DNA of 64,000 bases from Apoderus coryli (GCA_911728435.2 OU452199.1:24252860-24316859), one strand, 5' to 3'. Counted from the stretch's first letter, positions 1 through 11,486 are shown. The notes: generated by a model from the letters alone, not told the origin. A program made the numbers and translations.

Positions 1-41
1 GAGTTTCATTATAGAGGGGGTTTTTTAAGTTGTGTAGTTAT

Positions 42-295
42 CCTTATAAATGTGATTGTGCTGTCTTTGTCGAAATTGTCGAAAAGTGAGGGTAAAGGAT
101 GTGCGAATCCGCCGCCAGGAGGGATCGCACCGCAATACAAATGGAAAATTATTTTTTTTCTCTAATCCTTATAAATTCTGATAGTGCTGTCTTTGTCGAA
201 AATCTGAGCAAAAATTTGGCAAAAGTGAGGGTAAAGGATGTGCGAATCCGCCGCCAGGAGGACCGCAATACAAATGGAAAAGTAATTTTTTTCTC
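42..295. repeat. Tandem duplication, about 125-bp unit, two copies
   Basis: Two successive units each begin ccttataaa (42 and 167), pass through gctgtctttgtcgaaa and the CpG-bearing gtgcgaatccgccgccagga, and end in a T-run. Short ORFs across them are chance products of the duplication. Seen directly. Confidence 0.8.
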
Positions 296-299
296 ATGG

Positions 300-2002
300 G
301 AATGAGGTACTTTTCAACTGTGATTTAATGCGGCCACACTACTTTATTAATTAATTTAATTACATCTACAAAAGTTCATTTTGTGTGCGATGCAGAGGGA
401 GATATCAAGTATTTCTGGAACTCGCTCTAACAACTTACCAACTTACAATGCAAGGCTGACAGACTGTTTTATCTCTATCCTACACCTCGTACTTATTATT
501 TCCGCAATAGCGTAATTAATCCGAAATCTATTTACGTGTAGATGCTTATTTAAATATAAACTCAATTTCCCTAAGTTTACCTTATTTTATTTTTGCTAAA
601 ATAATTTGGTTATTCAAAAAATTCCATATTATTTTTATTTCATTCAATCCAATTCATTCAAAGTCTGACAACAATGAAGACAAGATGAGAAATTCGGTGA
701 TGCCACACTTTATTTGAAGATTTTCACCACCAACATATTTCAGCAGATTTTCCTCAATAAATCCACACATTACACAATAGATTTACACATGTAACATTAT
801 TAGATACTTGATTTTCCAACAAATTTAATTTACTCAACTCCCACAATAATATAACAAATATTAAAACAGTATTTTATCTAAAAAAAACTACTAATTTATA
901 CTTCTTTTTATTTTACTACTATTCACATGAACTAAATCTGGCAGAATTGTTTTTACATGACACACGAACATTGAGTTTTCACCGACGTACCAGACAGGTT
1001 ACATTTTCAATAATAATACAAAATGTTTAATGACCCCGTTCGATTAACAATAGGTGCCACAGCCAACTTTACTTAACAGTAGGCTGTGTATGTGCACATG
1101 TGGACTCTGAATATGTCCAGACGGGCTACATTTTCAATAATAATAAAATAAGTTCGTTCTATAAACTGCTTCATAGAGCTGCAAGAAATGTATCGATACA
1201 TTCTTTCTTTCATTATTAGAGATGCAAGAAATGTTTAATATATTCCATTCGATCACAATTTCTTTTTAAGGTTGAACTATTGACCGCTTTTTTAAAATAA
1301 AATGCGCATGCGCGCAGATGTCAGTGTGCTTGTTTTTTAACGGAAACAAGTTATTTTTGATTTTTTTATGTTTTAAATTGAGAATACACTAGGGTGAAAC
1401 TATATAGTTTTTAGAGTTTATCTACGGGGTAACAAAAAATTTCCCAATCATTTATTAATGTCCTTAATAATTTTTTCGATGTAGTAAGTAAAAAATAGAT
1501 TTTTTGGAGTTTTCCTATAATATAAAGAGGTGTTTTTTTTTTACGTTGTTTAGTTATACAATTTAGATACAAGGGAACTCAAAAATGTTAATTTATCATT
1601 TATTTTCTAAAATTTTTAGGCACGACAGCACGTTTTCAAACAATATTTTCAGAGTGATTTTTTTTAGTTTAGTTTTAGTTTTTTTGCAGTTCTTTAGAGT
1701 GAAACGTAGAAATATTAAGAACTTTTACATTGTCAGGATATCCCTGTCACGACCAATCAATCACGTTTAAATTACTAATTTTAATATCTTATGTATATGC
1801 AACCTCATACACACCATTATGGTACTGTTGGTTGAATAATCTCTTTCATGTAACGACACTTTTCGATGCTCTTAATAATTTTGTCTAAAGTAAGAATTTG
1901 ATTTTTTTGATGAGTTTCAGTATATACAGGGGTGTTTTTATTAGGTGCTGTAGTTATACACAGGGTGTTCACAGTTCATTGATGAATGTGTTATTGATTG
2001 TG
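300..2002 (-). repeat. Interspersed repeat, inverted copy of 50709-51885
   Basis: The reverse complement of this stretch matches 50709-51885 over most of its length: the outer end (tgcggccacac near 330) corresponds to 51840-51885, and the inner end (gtgttattgattgtg, 1988-2002) corresponds to about 50709-50723. A third copy covering the central part lies at about 60430-61050 in the 50.7-kb orientation. The left copy is longer, with extra sequence in roughly 1015-1780. Within it the text near 1440-1560 is repeated, diverged, near 1850-1965 (ttaataatttt, then a T-run, then aggggtgttttt). No coding capacity is visible. Confidence 0.8.
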
Positions 2003-2740
2003 AAAATATCATCAATGTTTTGGCGTATGCAAATATTAATCTGCATATTTCAACACGAAACCTCTCTAAAGAACTTGGTATAACAAAAAGTTCCGTTGAA
2101 TGTATTTCCCAAGACTTCAAATACCATCCTTATAAAGTTCATTTAGTGCTAGGCTTCAATCGGGGTGACTCTAATTAATAGACATAATTTCAGTAATTGG
2201 TCCCCTGTTAATCCACATTGTTTTGTGGACACTAGATTTCAAAACATCTGGAGTGTCAATATTTGGTGTGGACTATTTAATGGAAGGATCAATGAACCAT
2301 ATTTCTATGAAGAAAATTCAACAAGGCAAATTATATCTACATTTTCTTCAGACAACAAATGTGGGGGCAGCAGGATGGAGCACCTGCTCACAATGCGCAA
2401 ATAGTTATAGATTTCATTCGAAACACATTTGGTAATAATTTCACCACCAATGCTTCGCCCGTGATAAGATGGCCTGCGGGTTCGCGTGATCTATGCCCCT
2501 TAGATTTTTTCTTGTGGGGTACTTTAAAAGATATGGTATATCTAAGGAAACCCGAGGACGTAGAAAACCTGAGAACAAAGTTATTATTGCCTGTCGGACT
2601 GTCGGAAAATAACGCCAAAATTGGTAATAGGTACGTGTACTCGTAACCTGTTGACGAGACTTGAATCATGTGGTGGTGCTGAAGGTTTACAGTTTGAACA
2701 TTTATGAAAGTACATAGCCTTTCAACTCATTAAAATAATG
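2003..2740 (+). pseudogene. IS630/Tc1/mariner-type transposase relic
   Basis: Three pieces of a transposase survive in different frames. About 2045-2155 encodes a helix-turn-helix segment (STRNLSKELGITKSSVE, then HPYKVHLVLG). About 2180-2300 encodes the strand before the second catalytic Asp (FQNIWSVNIWCGLFNGRI). About 2350-2640 encodes the catalytic end: QQDGAPAHN with the second Asp, then WPAGSRDLCPLDFFLWG with the third. The part carrying the first catalytic Asp is missing and at least two frameshifts are present, so it cannot make a working enzyme. The family is a DNA cut-and-paste transposase that usually targets TA. It is related to, but clearly diverged from, the copies at 27203-28365 and 48647-49670. 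Confidence 0.8.
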
Positions 2741-2789
2741 TGAAAATATTTCGTATAATAATCCATTTTCTTACGAGGAGTTATGATAT

Positions 2790-2880
2790 ATTTAATGGAA
2801 ATGATTCAACGTCAACTCCACAAATGAACACCGGATATTTGTTCATTTCTGGAGTAGACGTTGAATCATTTCCATTAAAT
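2790..2880. repeat. Near-perfect 40-bp inverted repeat (hairpin)
   Basis: Arms 2790-2829 and 2841-2880 are reverse complements with about two mismatches around an 11-base loop. It lies just downstream of the transposase relic. It could be a fold-back remnant or a small MITE; the size would also suit a small-RNA precursor, but nothing else supports that. Confidence 0.8.
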
Positions 2881-2889
2881 AAATAATGT

Positions 2890-3448
2890 GACAATGTTGT
2901 TTGTCTGCTTTTTTTAAGTTTATTTTGAATAAATTCAATTCTTTATAAGTTGCCTGATTTAGAATTTAAAAATTAATGTTCTCAGTTACTTCTGAGCCGA
3001 TTTTTAATTGGGAAAGATAATATAAAGGGAAAAACACATTATATATATAAAATATATAGGGTGTAAGTGTAATCTAAAATTTTAACGGTGTGGGTTGAAT
3101 TTTGAAAAAAAAAATTGACAATGCATTTTCACAGCTATACATTATAGTTTTTGTTCCAAAAAATGTTTTGACTAGTTTCAATTAGAGTCTGGTCAAATCA
3201 GCTTCGGCCACCCTGTACATACGTTTCGCGCATTTACGTACCTAATGTTGCGCCAATTAAAACATCGCATTCCGATGATATTATGAGACGCTAATTGATT
3301 TGTCAATCGAGAACCCAGCAAGATAGATGCATTTTTCAATAAAAACTGCTTTGTGTAAAATTGTCTACTGCAAAATATAATAGTATTAAAACCTGTAACA
3401 AACCGCGCGCTAAAAGATTTTGTGTGGATGATCTGTGAAAAAAATGTC
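2890..3448. other. AT-rich intergenic, no gene seen
   Basis: No supported coding region. The stretch from tatagggtgtaagtg (about 3055) to ggccaccctgtaca (about 3210) has ends resembling the CAGGGTG termini of the mariner-like elements elsewhere in the window and may be a very short decayed relative. Confidence 0.3.
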
Positions 3449-4060
3449 CCATGATATCGAATCAGTTGGAGAATGTATTACCTTATATGAATTTTCATTT
3501 TCTTCATGTTATAAACTCGTTAATGTTTATGAATTAATTTACCAAAACTCATAAACAATTGGGGTGGCCAGAATATAATTGCTCACCATTAGGATCACAT
3601 AAAATATAAGAGCTATAGTCGGTTAAATAAAACCAAAGTTTCAACACTCGTACCAGCTTAAAAATAAAAAACGTGAGGCTAAAAAGTAGAAAAAGTAAGA
3701 TTTAAAAAATTCCATGATATCGAATTAGTTGGTGAATATTTTGCCTCAAGTCAATTTTGTGTTTGTTTATGTTGTAAACTCGTTAATGATTATGCAGAAA
3801 CTAAAGCAAACTTATAATCCATTAGTTTGGCGCAACTAGCGATATAGAGCCGTTTGAATTGTTCATCATTCGGATCTCATAAAATGTAAGAGCTACAAGG
3901 TCGTTAAATTAGACCAAACTTTCAACATTAGTACCTGATTAAAAATACGAAACGTAAGGTTAAACGAAATTTCCGTATTATTCAATCAATCCAATGTTTT
4001 ACTTTGGGTTTATTTTCGGTTCTTTCATGTTATAAACTCGTTAATCATGTATTTGTAAAA
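3449..4060. repeat. Tandem repeat, about 263-bp period, 2.3 copies
   Basis: ccatgatatcgaat occurs at about 3449 and 3712, and a(t/g)gtt(a/g)taaactcgttaat at about 3505, 3769 and 4026. Each full unit also carries a g(a/t)tc(a/t)cataaaat(a/g)taagagcta block and ends in an AAACGTGAGG-like string. The units are diverged, so the array is old and satellite-like. No ORF is conserved between units. Confidence 0.75.
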
Positions 4061-5264
4061 GTTTACTATAGCAGCTGATAGTTTAGCAATTTAGCGTTGG
4101 AAATTTATATATGATATCTAAATTTAGGGCAAGATTTGAAAACCCTACTCTTATTAGCCCATAATTTGTGACCCGAGATACAAACAGCTAATGTACCTAG
4201 GATAATCATGCCTTATAGCTTGGTTCGCTGTTCGCCGTATAATTTTAAGTTGTTTATTTAGGTAATGATACATTCGAAATTATAAAATGTAAAAAGTTAT
4301 TTACTATATCAAATCGTAAACCCTAAAATATTTCTATAAATATGTATAAATAAATTACTTTCAATCAAGCAGAAACAATGTACCAGTAAGTCCGAGGTAG
4401 GTACAATAACTTCTCCAATAATAAAATAAATATGATACCAGTCTGTTGCCTTTACGTACCTGACCCCTCAACTTGACACACGCGATAGTAACATTCGCTC
4501 AATAATCGAATTTTGAAAACGTATCAGTATCAGCAACACGTTAATTATTACCAAAATATTTAAAGGCAAATAATTTTTTCGAGCATAATAATTATCCTAA
4601 TGTCAGTTATGTTATAAAATATAAATTAGAAACTCCATATCTCATTATAAATAGAAATGCATGTTGAATTTGTATAACATCGTCGGTATGTATCGTTTCA
4701 TTTTCCCAAATGCATCATTTTCCTTAATATACCAATGTATTGATTCGTTACTTTAACGAGTCGTTAACAAGAGTCGTGCAATACACCACTCTGCAATTAT
4801 GCAGTTTTGCTAAGAGTATCTCATGTTTTGCATGTAAATATTCCCATTAGGTAAATGAGGCTTCAGCCATTAATGATTTAACATAGGCGTATAAAGTGTT
4901 TTCCAATTTGCATATTTTTGCTATTTTAGAAAACTAAATAGATTAATTACGTAAGATAATATAAAATAAAACAATGAGAACTTTAAATTTTAAATTGAAA
5001 ATATTCGCGAAATTAACATGGAAACTAGTAGTAGTAGTTAGTAGCTAGGAAAGTATTGACCACTAGTTTTCTTGTCTTCATCAGTAACCTAATGTAAAGT
5101 AGATGGATGTTGCATATTCACTTTTTTACGTTTATTTAATTGAGTGGAGGAGTAGTTTAAATAAAGCCAACCAAAATCTCAAATCTACTCAATTTTTACT
5201 GTGGAAAAATAAATAAATGTTAATCAAACCACAGAGTTGAACTAATTTCAGTTAAGTTTTACCT
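4061..5264. other. AT-rich intergenic, nothing recognised
   Basis: No coding, RNA or repeat structure I can support. Near 5065-5085 the minus strand reads actgatgaagacaagaaaac, which superficially recalls a hammerhead core but lacks a pairing stem II. Confidence 0.3.
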
Positions 5265-5600
5265 TAAAACGAATTTACGATTTTACGAATTGTTTATTAC
5301 ATACTGTAACAAGAAATCTATGGCAAATTTCCTTGACTTTTTAACTCATCGACGGTGATTAGTAGGCCATGTGATCCAAATTTCCATTGTTGCCTGATCA
5401 AATTTTTGAAATTGGAAAGTTGGATCAATTATCGCTAATGAGCTGTGGATCGTCTGTGAAAGCTTGGTAGTTTAAAATTGATTTCCCCTTAACGCCTTTT
5501 TGTTTTGCATATGTTTTCCTTTCTTGTTGTCGATCTTTTTGCATATAATATAAAGTCTTCTTGTAAGTAACAGGCAATTTGTACATATAAAGTCTTCTGC
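5265..5600. repeat. Decayed inverted copy of the hammerhead repeat at 20261-20944
   Basis: The left part (about 5275-5390: acgaattgtttattacat, then gtaacaag, then actcatcgacggtgat) follows the left arm at 20261-20540. The right part (about 5400-5590: gatcaa, aatgagctgtggatc, gtctgtgaaagcttggtag, aaagtcttcttgtaagtaac) follows the right arm in opposite orientation. The ribozyme core is damaged: the expected CTGATGAG is altered and the bases between stem II and GTC are deleted. This shows the family has more than one locus. Confidence 0.6.
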
Positions 5601-5939
5601 TAGCCAAGCGGACGTCTATAGTTTTGGCAATAGGATTAGTTTAGAGTTCTTACTCCTAATACGCCCATCTTTGTGAACTTTGTTACCCTGGGCATTTTGC
5701 GTCCTAATTAGTTTCCGTTAGATTAACCTATTATTCGCCTCAAAAATTTACAAATTGTGTTGCGTCCACGCTCTTTATTATTTTATTTTTCTTAAATTTG
5801 TTAAATCATCCTCAACATATAATTAATAATATTCAGTGTGAATTGATAAATAATTCAAATATAACTTCATTACCATTTATTGTATACTATAATTGCGATA
5901 ATTCATAGGTGAATTCAATGTACATTTTCGTATAACTAA
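5601..5939. other. Intergenic, nothing recognised
   Basis: AT-rich sequence without a supported feature. Confidence 0.3.
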
Positions 5940-6310
5940 TTTCAAATAAATTTGCGCGTGTATGGTGGCCTTTTAGGACGGACCTACCGTCGCGTCGCTT
6001 CGTTTCCTATTGGTCAATTAAAAATAGACACTAAATGTGTATTTTGTTCTAAAGGGAAATTATTATTGTTAATATTTTGACTGTTGTATATGCAGCACCG
6101 CCGCCGTTTTTGCCCTTCGCAACGGTTATATTATTTAAACATTTATTTTGTACCGCAAATAAGGATTTATTGTGTTTGATTGTATTGTGTGTAACGTGCC
6201 GAAGTGGTGTAACTGTTGGAACGGAAGTTAAAGAAAGAAGAGGCCGGCCGGCCAAAGATCACGGCGTAAAGGATATTTCAATTTAATATCGTCAAATCGA
6301 AACTAGGTAA
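5940..6310 (+). promoter_or_regulatory. Possible CpG-rich promoter / 5' exon ending at a splice donor
   Basis: Against the AT-rich background this block is enriched in CpG (gacggacctaccgtcgcgtc, cgccgccg, ggccggccgg). It contains an inverted CCAAT box (cctattggtcaat near 6006) and ends at a consensus donor, ctag|gtaagt (GT at about 6306). A 69-codon open frame from about 6077 runs through it, but I recognise no domain. It could be the first exon of a host transcript or part of a transposon 5' region. Inference only; no acceptor or downstream exon was identified. Confidence 0.25.
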
Positions 6311-6639
6311 GTCCTAAGGCCTCGTTTTTTGATCTCAGTTAATTTATTCTCCAATATCTGCCTACGGTCCATTTTTCTCGTGAGCTTTAAGTTTACACAA
6401 CAAATTGTTTGTTAGATACTCAAGAAAACTTTATATTGGACATTCACACACTAGGTAGGTAGATTCAAAATAGCGGGAATTGCACAGAACTCTCCACTGC
6501 TACATCATCGAGAGTCTATTGTGGCTCAAACCTAGTTATATTTCATTGATTCTTATTCCAAACTGTTAATTTATTATGTCGAATTATCGGGTTTCGGGAT
6601 AAACGAATTCCCAATTAACTTTGTGTAGTCTCTATTGCA

Positions 6640-6692
6640 ACGTTTCGTGCCAATATATGCACTTCTTCAGGCTAAAATCGAGAAGAATTTTT
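6640..6692 (-). ncRNA. Partial hammerhead-like motif, Penelope-type
   Basis: On the minus strand the order is CTGAAGA (fits CUGANGA), a 4-bp stem GTGC/GCAC around an eight-base loop, then CGAAACG. This is the core plus stem II of a hammerhead ribozyme as found in Penelope-like elements. I could not find a 3' strand that pairs to form stem I, so it is incomplete or decayed. Penelope coding fragments lie 1.6 kb downstream (8285-9345), giving some contextual support. Confidence 0.3.
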
Positions 6693-7058
6693 ATTTTTAA
6701 ACTAATATTTCGCGTTGTCCAAAATGAGAATAAAAAGCATGTACACAAAACAATCAATAAAAAATAAAATATAAACATGAAACATATGTTATACAACATG
6801 ACACCAGTCAAACTGTTAATCTGACACACAATCACATAAGAAACAACTAAAATTAAAGTGCTGTCAACATCCTCACTCATCTTCGAAACAACAGTTATAT
6901 CTGTAAATAAATAATTATAACAACAAACGATGTATGCGACCATATCAGCAAAAAATCATTTTTCTAAATGAATGTTTATGTTATAATCCGAACTAAACAA
7001 GTATATGAGAGCACTGACCAGAATAAAATGAAGGTACACAATTCAATTGTAAATCCAT

Positions 7059-8180
7059 ATGATTTGGAGAATAGAAAAACACACATGCGGTAGATTGTTT
7101 ATGTATGTTGATGATACCTCGATTATTGTATCTGCGAACAGTGAAAGTGAACTTCAGTTGAGAATAGATTTTATATTGGAACAGTTTGATCAGTGGTGTT
7201 ACAAGAATCGCCTAATTATTAACCACAGTATAACTATTGCTGTCCAATTTCCCATCTACAAACCATCTCTGAATTTCATCATCTTCTTTAAAAATGTCCA
7301 GCTTCCTTGGACTGATTTTTCCAAAGTTCTAGGACTATATCTTGATTCTCGATTGCGGTGGGCGAGTCAGACTGATGCAATTTGCGGCAAGCTAAACAGG
7401 GTTTTGTTTTTGATTTACTCCTTAAAAACAAAAATGAATACAGCGTCCCTAATCAGTGTCTATTAGGGTTTGGTTTACTCTGTACTGTCATATAACATAC
7501 TGCTTTGGGGTAGAGCGGTAAGTTTGGAAAGAGTTTTCATCCTTCAAAAAAGAGTAATACGCATCATTTATGGCTTGGCTTACAATTTTTCATGTAGAGA
7601 GACTTTTAAAACGAAAAAGATCTGGACATTAACGGGTATATATCTGTATAAATTATTAACATTCATATACCAGAATATCAAAAGGTTTCGTACCAACGCT
7701 AGTTTGCACGGGCACAATACTCGGGGGGCGAATAGCCTGCATCTCCCACGGGCTAAACGGAGCCCAGTATACTCGGGTCAATATTATTTTAATCGGTTAC
7801 CGACGGCGATCAAAAATGCACAGTTATTAAATGCATTTAAAAATAAGCTAAAGCGCTTCCTGTGTATACACTTCAGAAATTCTCTGAGCTATGTGCGACC
7901 CATTAGTGGAATGGTTATTTGGGATGCGATCGTGTGAGAGTCTATATTCTCTATTGTGATTGCATGTTTCCTTATATTTTTTATTCTTTTTTTTTTGGTT
8001 TTATATATGTACGATAATAAACATGATATTCTTGCCTGTGTTCTTGTAATTGTATGTAATACCAGTGTTTTTGTTTTTGGATTTGTTGTAGTTTTTAAGT
8101 ATTAATTGTTTGACTTGCCAATGTATACATTGTATGTACAGTTTTATGGCCAATAAAGTTTATTTATTTATTTATTTACT
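7059..8180 (+). pseudogene. 5'-truncated non-LTR retrotransposon (LINE), RT 3' part to tail
   Basis: The element starts inside the reverse transcriptase at motif C (LFMYVDDTSIIV, about 7098-7133). The frame stays open to a TAG at 7464-7466, and then the same frame continues (7470-7937) through the thumb/C-terminal domain. There HNTRGANSLHLPRA and YYFNRLPTAIKNA are typical of the C-terminus of Jockey/CR1-superfamily LINEs. A 3' UTR follows, with AATAAA-like ccaataaag and a (TTTA)n tail at about 8158-8178. RT copies the element RNA at the insertion site; this copy lacks the endonuclease and the first RT motifs, consistent with ordinary 5' truncation. Clade beyond the superfamily is not settled. 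Confidence 0.85.
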
Positions 8181-8284
8181 AATCTTTCAGTATCGGAAAT
8201 ACATAGGTACAAAAACTCAAACAAGACTGTGGCACATAGGCGTCCCACTGTAAATCAACTAGAACATCATAATTTTATTAAGTT

Positions 8285-8762
8285 GGTATAAATTACACGT
8301 AGACTATTCATAACTTTTAGAGAATTTAAAGAGTGAGGCTCTGTTTATATACACCATCTCTTTAAATAATCTAGTTCTTTCCCTATGCTTTATATCCAGT
8401 ATCTTGTAGTGATCAAAATCAAACACATGCCCGGTGTCACAGTGATGTTCAGACAGAGCTGTAGCGCTCTTTTTATAACGGCAGTCTAGACGATGTCGGT
8501 TAATCCTATCTTGATGTAATTCTTCGTCTGACCTATATATTTTCCTTCGCATTGTGAACAACTAATTTGGTAGATGACGTCACACAATCGATCTGTATTC
8601 GGTTTATCTTTTAGTTTGCTGTATAAGTCTCGCGTTGTTTTTGAATAATATGGGACTAAACAGTTGGCACCATAACCTGTTAATTCTGTTCATCATTGCC
8701 TTGACTAAACCTATTTTATGAATAGAGGCGTGGTTCGAATAATAGTTCAAACATCTATCAGA
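8285..8762 (-). pseudogene. Penelope-like element fragment with GIY-YIG endonuclease, minus copy
   Basis: Read on the minus strand, this begins with the thumb segment shared with the plus copy (NHASIHKIGLVKAMMNRIN-like text), then loses about 215 bp relative to that copy. It continues into QISCSQCEGKYIG and the GIY-YIG nuclease, with KDRINRHRLDC, ALSEHHCDTGHVFDFD and the helix ending RTRLFKEMVYI. The open part is 8304-8561. Penelope-like elements carry an RT related to telomerase followed by this nuclease, which nicks the target. It forms the left arm of a head-to-head pair with 8768-9345. The full RT core is absent, so it is not functional. Confidence 0.8.
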
Positions 8763-8767
8763 AGAAT

Positions 8768-9345
8768 TGAACTATTATTCGAACCACGCCCCTATTCATA
8801 AAATAGGTTTAGTGAAGGCAATGATTAACAGAATTAACAGGTTATGTCATCCAACCTTAATACAAAGTAATATATTAAAGCTGAAGGCTATGTTACTTAA
8901 TAATGGCTACCCTGAGGGACTCATTAATGGGATAATTAACCAACCGCGATCTAATTCGACCAATCACAATTTAATAACCACTGATGGAAATATTAAAAGA
9001 TTACGACTTTTGTTTGTACCAGAAATGTATTTTAAACTAAAAAATGTCCTACAGAATGATGCCAACTGTTTAGTCCCATATTATTCAAAAACAACGCGAG
9101 ACTTATACAGCAAACTAAAGGATAAACCGAATACAGATCGATTGTGTGACTTCATCTACCAAATTAGTTATTCACAATGCGAAGGAAAATATATAGGGCC
9201 AGACGAAGAATTACATCAAAGATAGGATTAACCGACATCGTCTAGACTGCCGCAATAAAAAGAGCGCTACAGCTCTGTCTGAACATCACTGTGACATCGG
9301 CATGTGTTTGATTTTGATCACTACTGGGGTCCTGCTAAATTAAAC
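8768..9345 (+). pseudogene. Penelope-like element fragment, plus copy (RT thumb plus GIY-YIG)
   Basis: The 152-codon frame 8767-9225 opens with NYYSNHAPIHKIGLVKAM, a hallmark of the region following the Penelope RT catalytic core, and runs to CEGKYIG at the start of the GIY-YIG domain. One extra base there (ggccag versus ggtcag in the minus copy) shifts the frame. The nuclease text then continues to about 9345 (HVFDFDHY) in another frame. It mirrors 8285-8762 across a short spacer (about 8763-8767), so both arms share the same truncated 5' end. Confidence 0.8.
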
Positions 9346-10600
9346 AAAATTCCTTGTGTAGGTAAAACTAGATATTTAGTCCGCTTTGCCATGAAACTAT
9401 TTTTCATTTATTAATACAGAATTTCATCAATCTCTCTCTGACAAATAATTGTTTTACGATGCGTTTTGTTTCTGATATTAATAAACTACAAAATGGTTTC
9501 TGGCTGTGACAATACTGCTTTCTGCTGTACACGCTAGCATGCGACGCGTAGTGGCTGGCGTACTTAGAGATGTTCTGATTTTAATACATTGGGCTGAGCA
9601 TCTATTGTGTACATTATTCTTTGGTATTAGTAACTCATTCAAATGCTCAAACTGTTTCCCCTGTACAGCTTGACAGTAGGCTAATCGAAAATAAAATTAT
9701 TGAATGATGTTGTAAATAATTTTTAGTGTTAAAGCAAATCCGTCCAATTTTCGACGCTGAAAACCATCAAAATTTTAGATTTTCAGGATTTTTGTAACTC
9801 TGTAAGAAAGGGTGATAATTATGTTTTATTAAAACGTTATGCATGATTTTGAAGTAGAAGTCAGTAAATTGAGAAATTGTTCTTAATGAGGAACAAGGGG
9901 TTTCAACAAAAATTTGCAAAATGTCTAAGATTTTCTCTTCTCTCATTTATTTTTAATTGTCTACAATTTCCTACTTCTTCGAACAATCAGACAATTTTCA
10001 ACACTGTAAAAATGATTTCGAGATGGGAAAGCGTCATTAAATACATGTTTAACCTCTTCGTAAGGCCTGACCCTGTCGCCGTATCCATCGTCCATCATAA
10101 GAATTTTACTGCATTCAGTATCAGTTAGTGACATTTTTGCGTCGACAACAATGTAGAAATGACAGCTTTTTTACTTTACATCAAACAACATTCAAAAAGG
10201 GATACACAGCTATTAATAAATGAAATTATTAATTAAAACAATTGGTGTAATTTTCGAAACAAGTGGTTATTTCTGAAACTACTGTGATTCGGGACAAAGT
10301 CTTTTGATCAAAGTTATATCAAATGTAATGTACAATGTATAAATGAAGAAATATATAGGGTCTTAATCGTAATATGCTCTTAGATAACTGTAGCGTCTTG
10401 TAGCAATATGGAACAAAAGTCTCTTTAATTCTATTTTACGACCCCCATATTAATGCGGACAATGTAGCCGCTTGGAAACAACATATTATATCCAAGACCG
10501 CTTATTATCATTTGTGCGACTGGTAATTTTGTGTTTTTTTTTTGAGTATTTTGTAAGTAGGACTGCTGTTTTTATTAATGATTATTTATATGGTGTGGTT
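9346..10600. other. Intergenic, nothing recognised
   Basis: AT-rich, without a supported gene. The 83-codon frame at 9877-10128 has no recognisable domain and I treat it as chance. Confidence 0.3.
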
Positions 10601-10609
10601 TTGAAAGGG

Positions 10610-11440
10610 TAATATTAATTACCGTGATTTGACTTTGAAAAATCTATATTCTGATTCAGAAGAAGAGGTAAGGGATGACGACAGACATATTCCTGAGAAT
10701 GATTTAGACAGGGGTGACACAGACATTGAATATAAGGAACACCCAAAAAGAACGCGAAAAAAAAAAAAAATACACATATAAGTGAACAAGAAGCTGATTT
10801 ACGGAGAAAAGTTCTAACGCCGCCCGTTATGGGGAAGAGATTGCCAATCCATTAGAATACTTTACAAAGTTTGTTTCCTTAGAACTAATGCAGGAAATAA
10901 TTGTTCAAACAAATCTCTATTGTACGCAAGTGACCGGAAGTTATCTGAACTTGGATACTTTTGAATTTAAGACTTTTTTATCAATAGTTTTTACTGTAAG
11001 AATAATAAAGATTATTGGTCAGCACACACATACATACAGGCAAATTGCAGAAGTGATGCGTGTAAGGCGTTTTAAAAAAATTGACGATGCCTAAACTTTG
11101 CTGATAATTTGCAACTCCAAATGACAAAAGGGATCGGTTTTATAAAATTCACCCACTCATAAATAACATAAGAACTAACTGCCAACAGTTTCATATAGAA
11201 AGCCAACATTCTATTGATGAAACTATGGTTCCTTACAAGGGACATACACTTTTGAGGAAATACAATATACTAGAAGTGTGTTGAACGAGAAATGAAAAAT
11301 CTTTTGGCATATGAGCTTCTACTGGCTAAAACTATCCATGACTTTCAAAATACTGTTGTACTACTTTTTGATAATTATTTTACTTTCCCCCACAGAGAAA
11401 ATGTTGTGAACGCGCTAAAAAATTTTTTTGAGATATAGAC
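10610..11440 (+). pseudogene. piggyBac-type transposase relic
   Basis: Successive frames recall the piggyBac (DDE_Tnp_1_7) transposase in order. An acidic N-terminal tract lies at about 10655-10740. The domain start NPLEYFTKFVSLELMQEIIV and QTNLY, with IAEVMRVRRFKKI, lie at about 10845-11094. The first catalytic segment SIDETMVPYKG lies at about 11212-11245. The second catalytic segment LLFDNYFTF lies at about 11363-11390. Frameshifts separate these, the text after VPYKG is garbled, and the C-terminal zinc-binding region is not found. The family excises precisely from TTAA; I could not define termini. Clearly dead. Confidence 0.75.
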
Positions 11441-11486
11441 GAATATAAATTTGAAGTTCCTAGAGACGATTAAGACCATTTCCAGA

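Noticed and set aside
5040..5090. actgatgaagacaagaaaac on the minus strand as a ribozyme
   Set aside because: The core-like heptamer is present but the bases before GAAA cannot form stem II.
6632..6943. 103-codon hydrophobic minus-strand ORF resembling a membrane protein
   Set aside because: The hydrophobicity follows from T-rich codons; it has no domain and it overlaps the hammerhead-like Penelope sequence.
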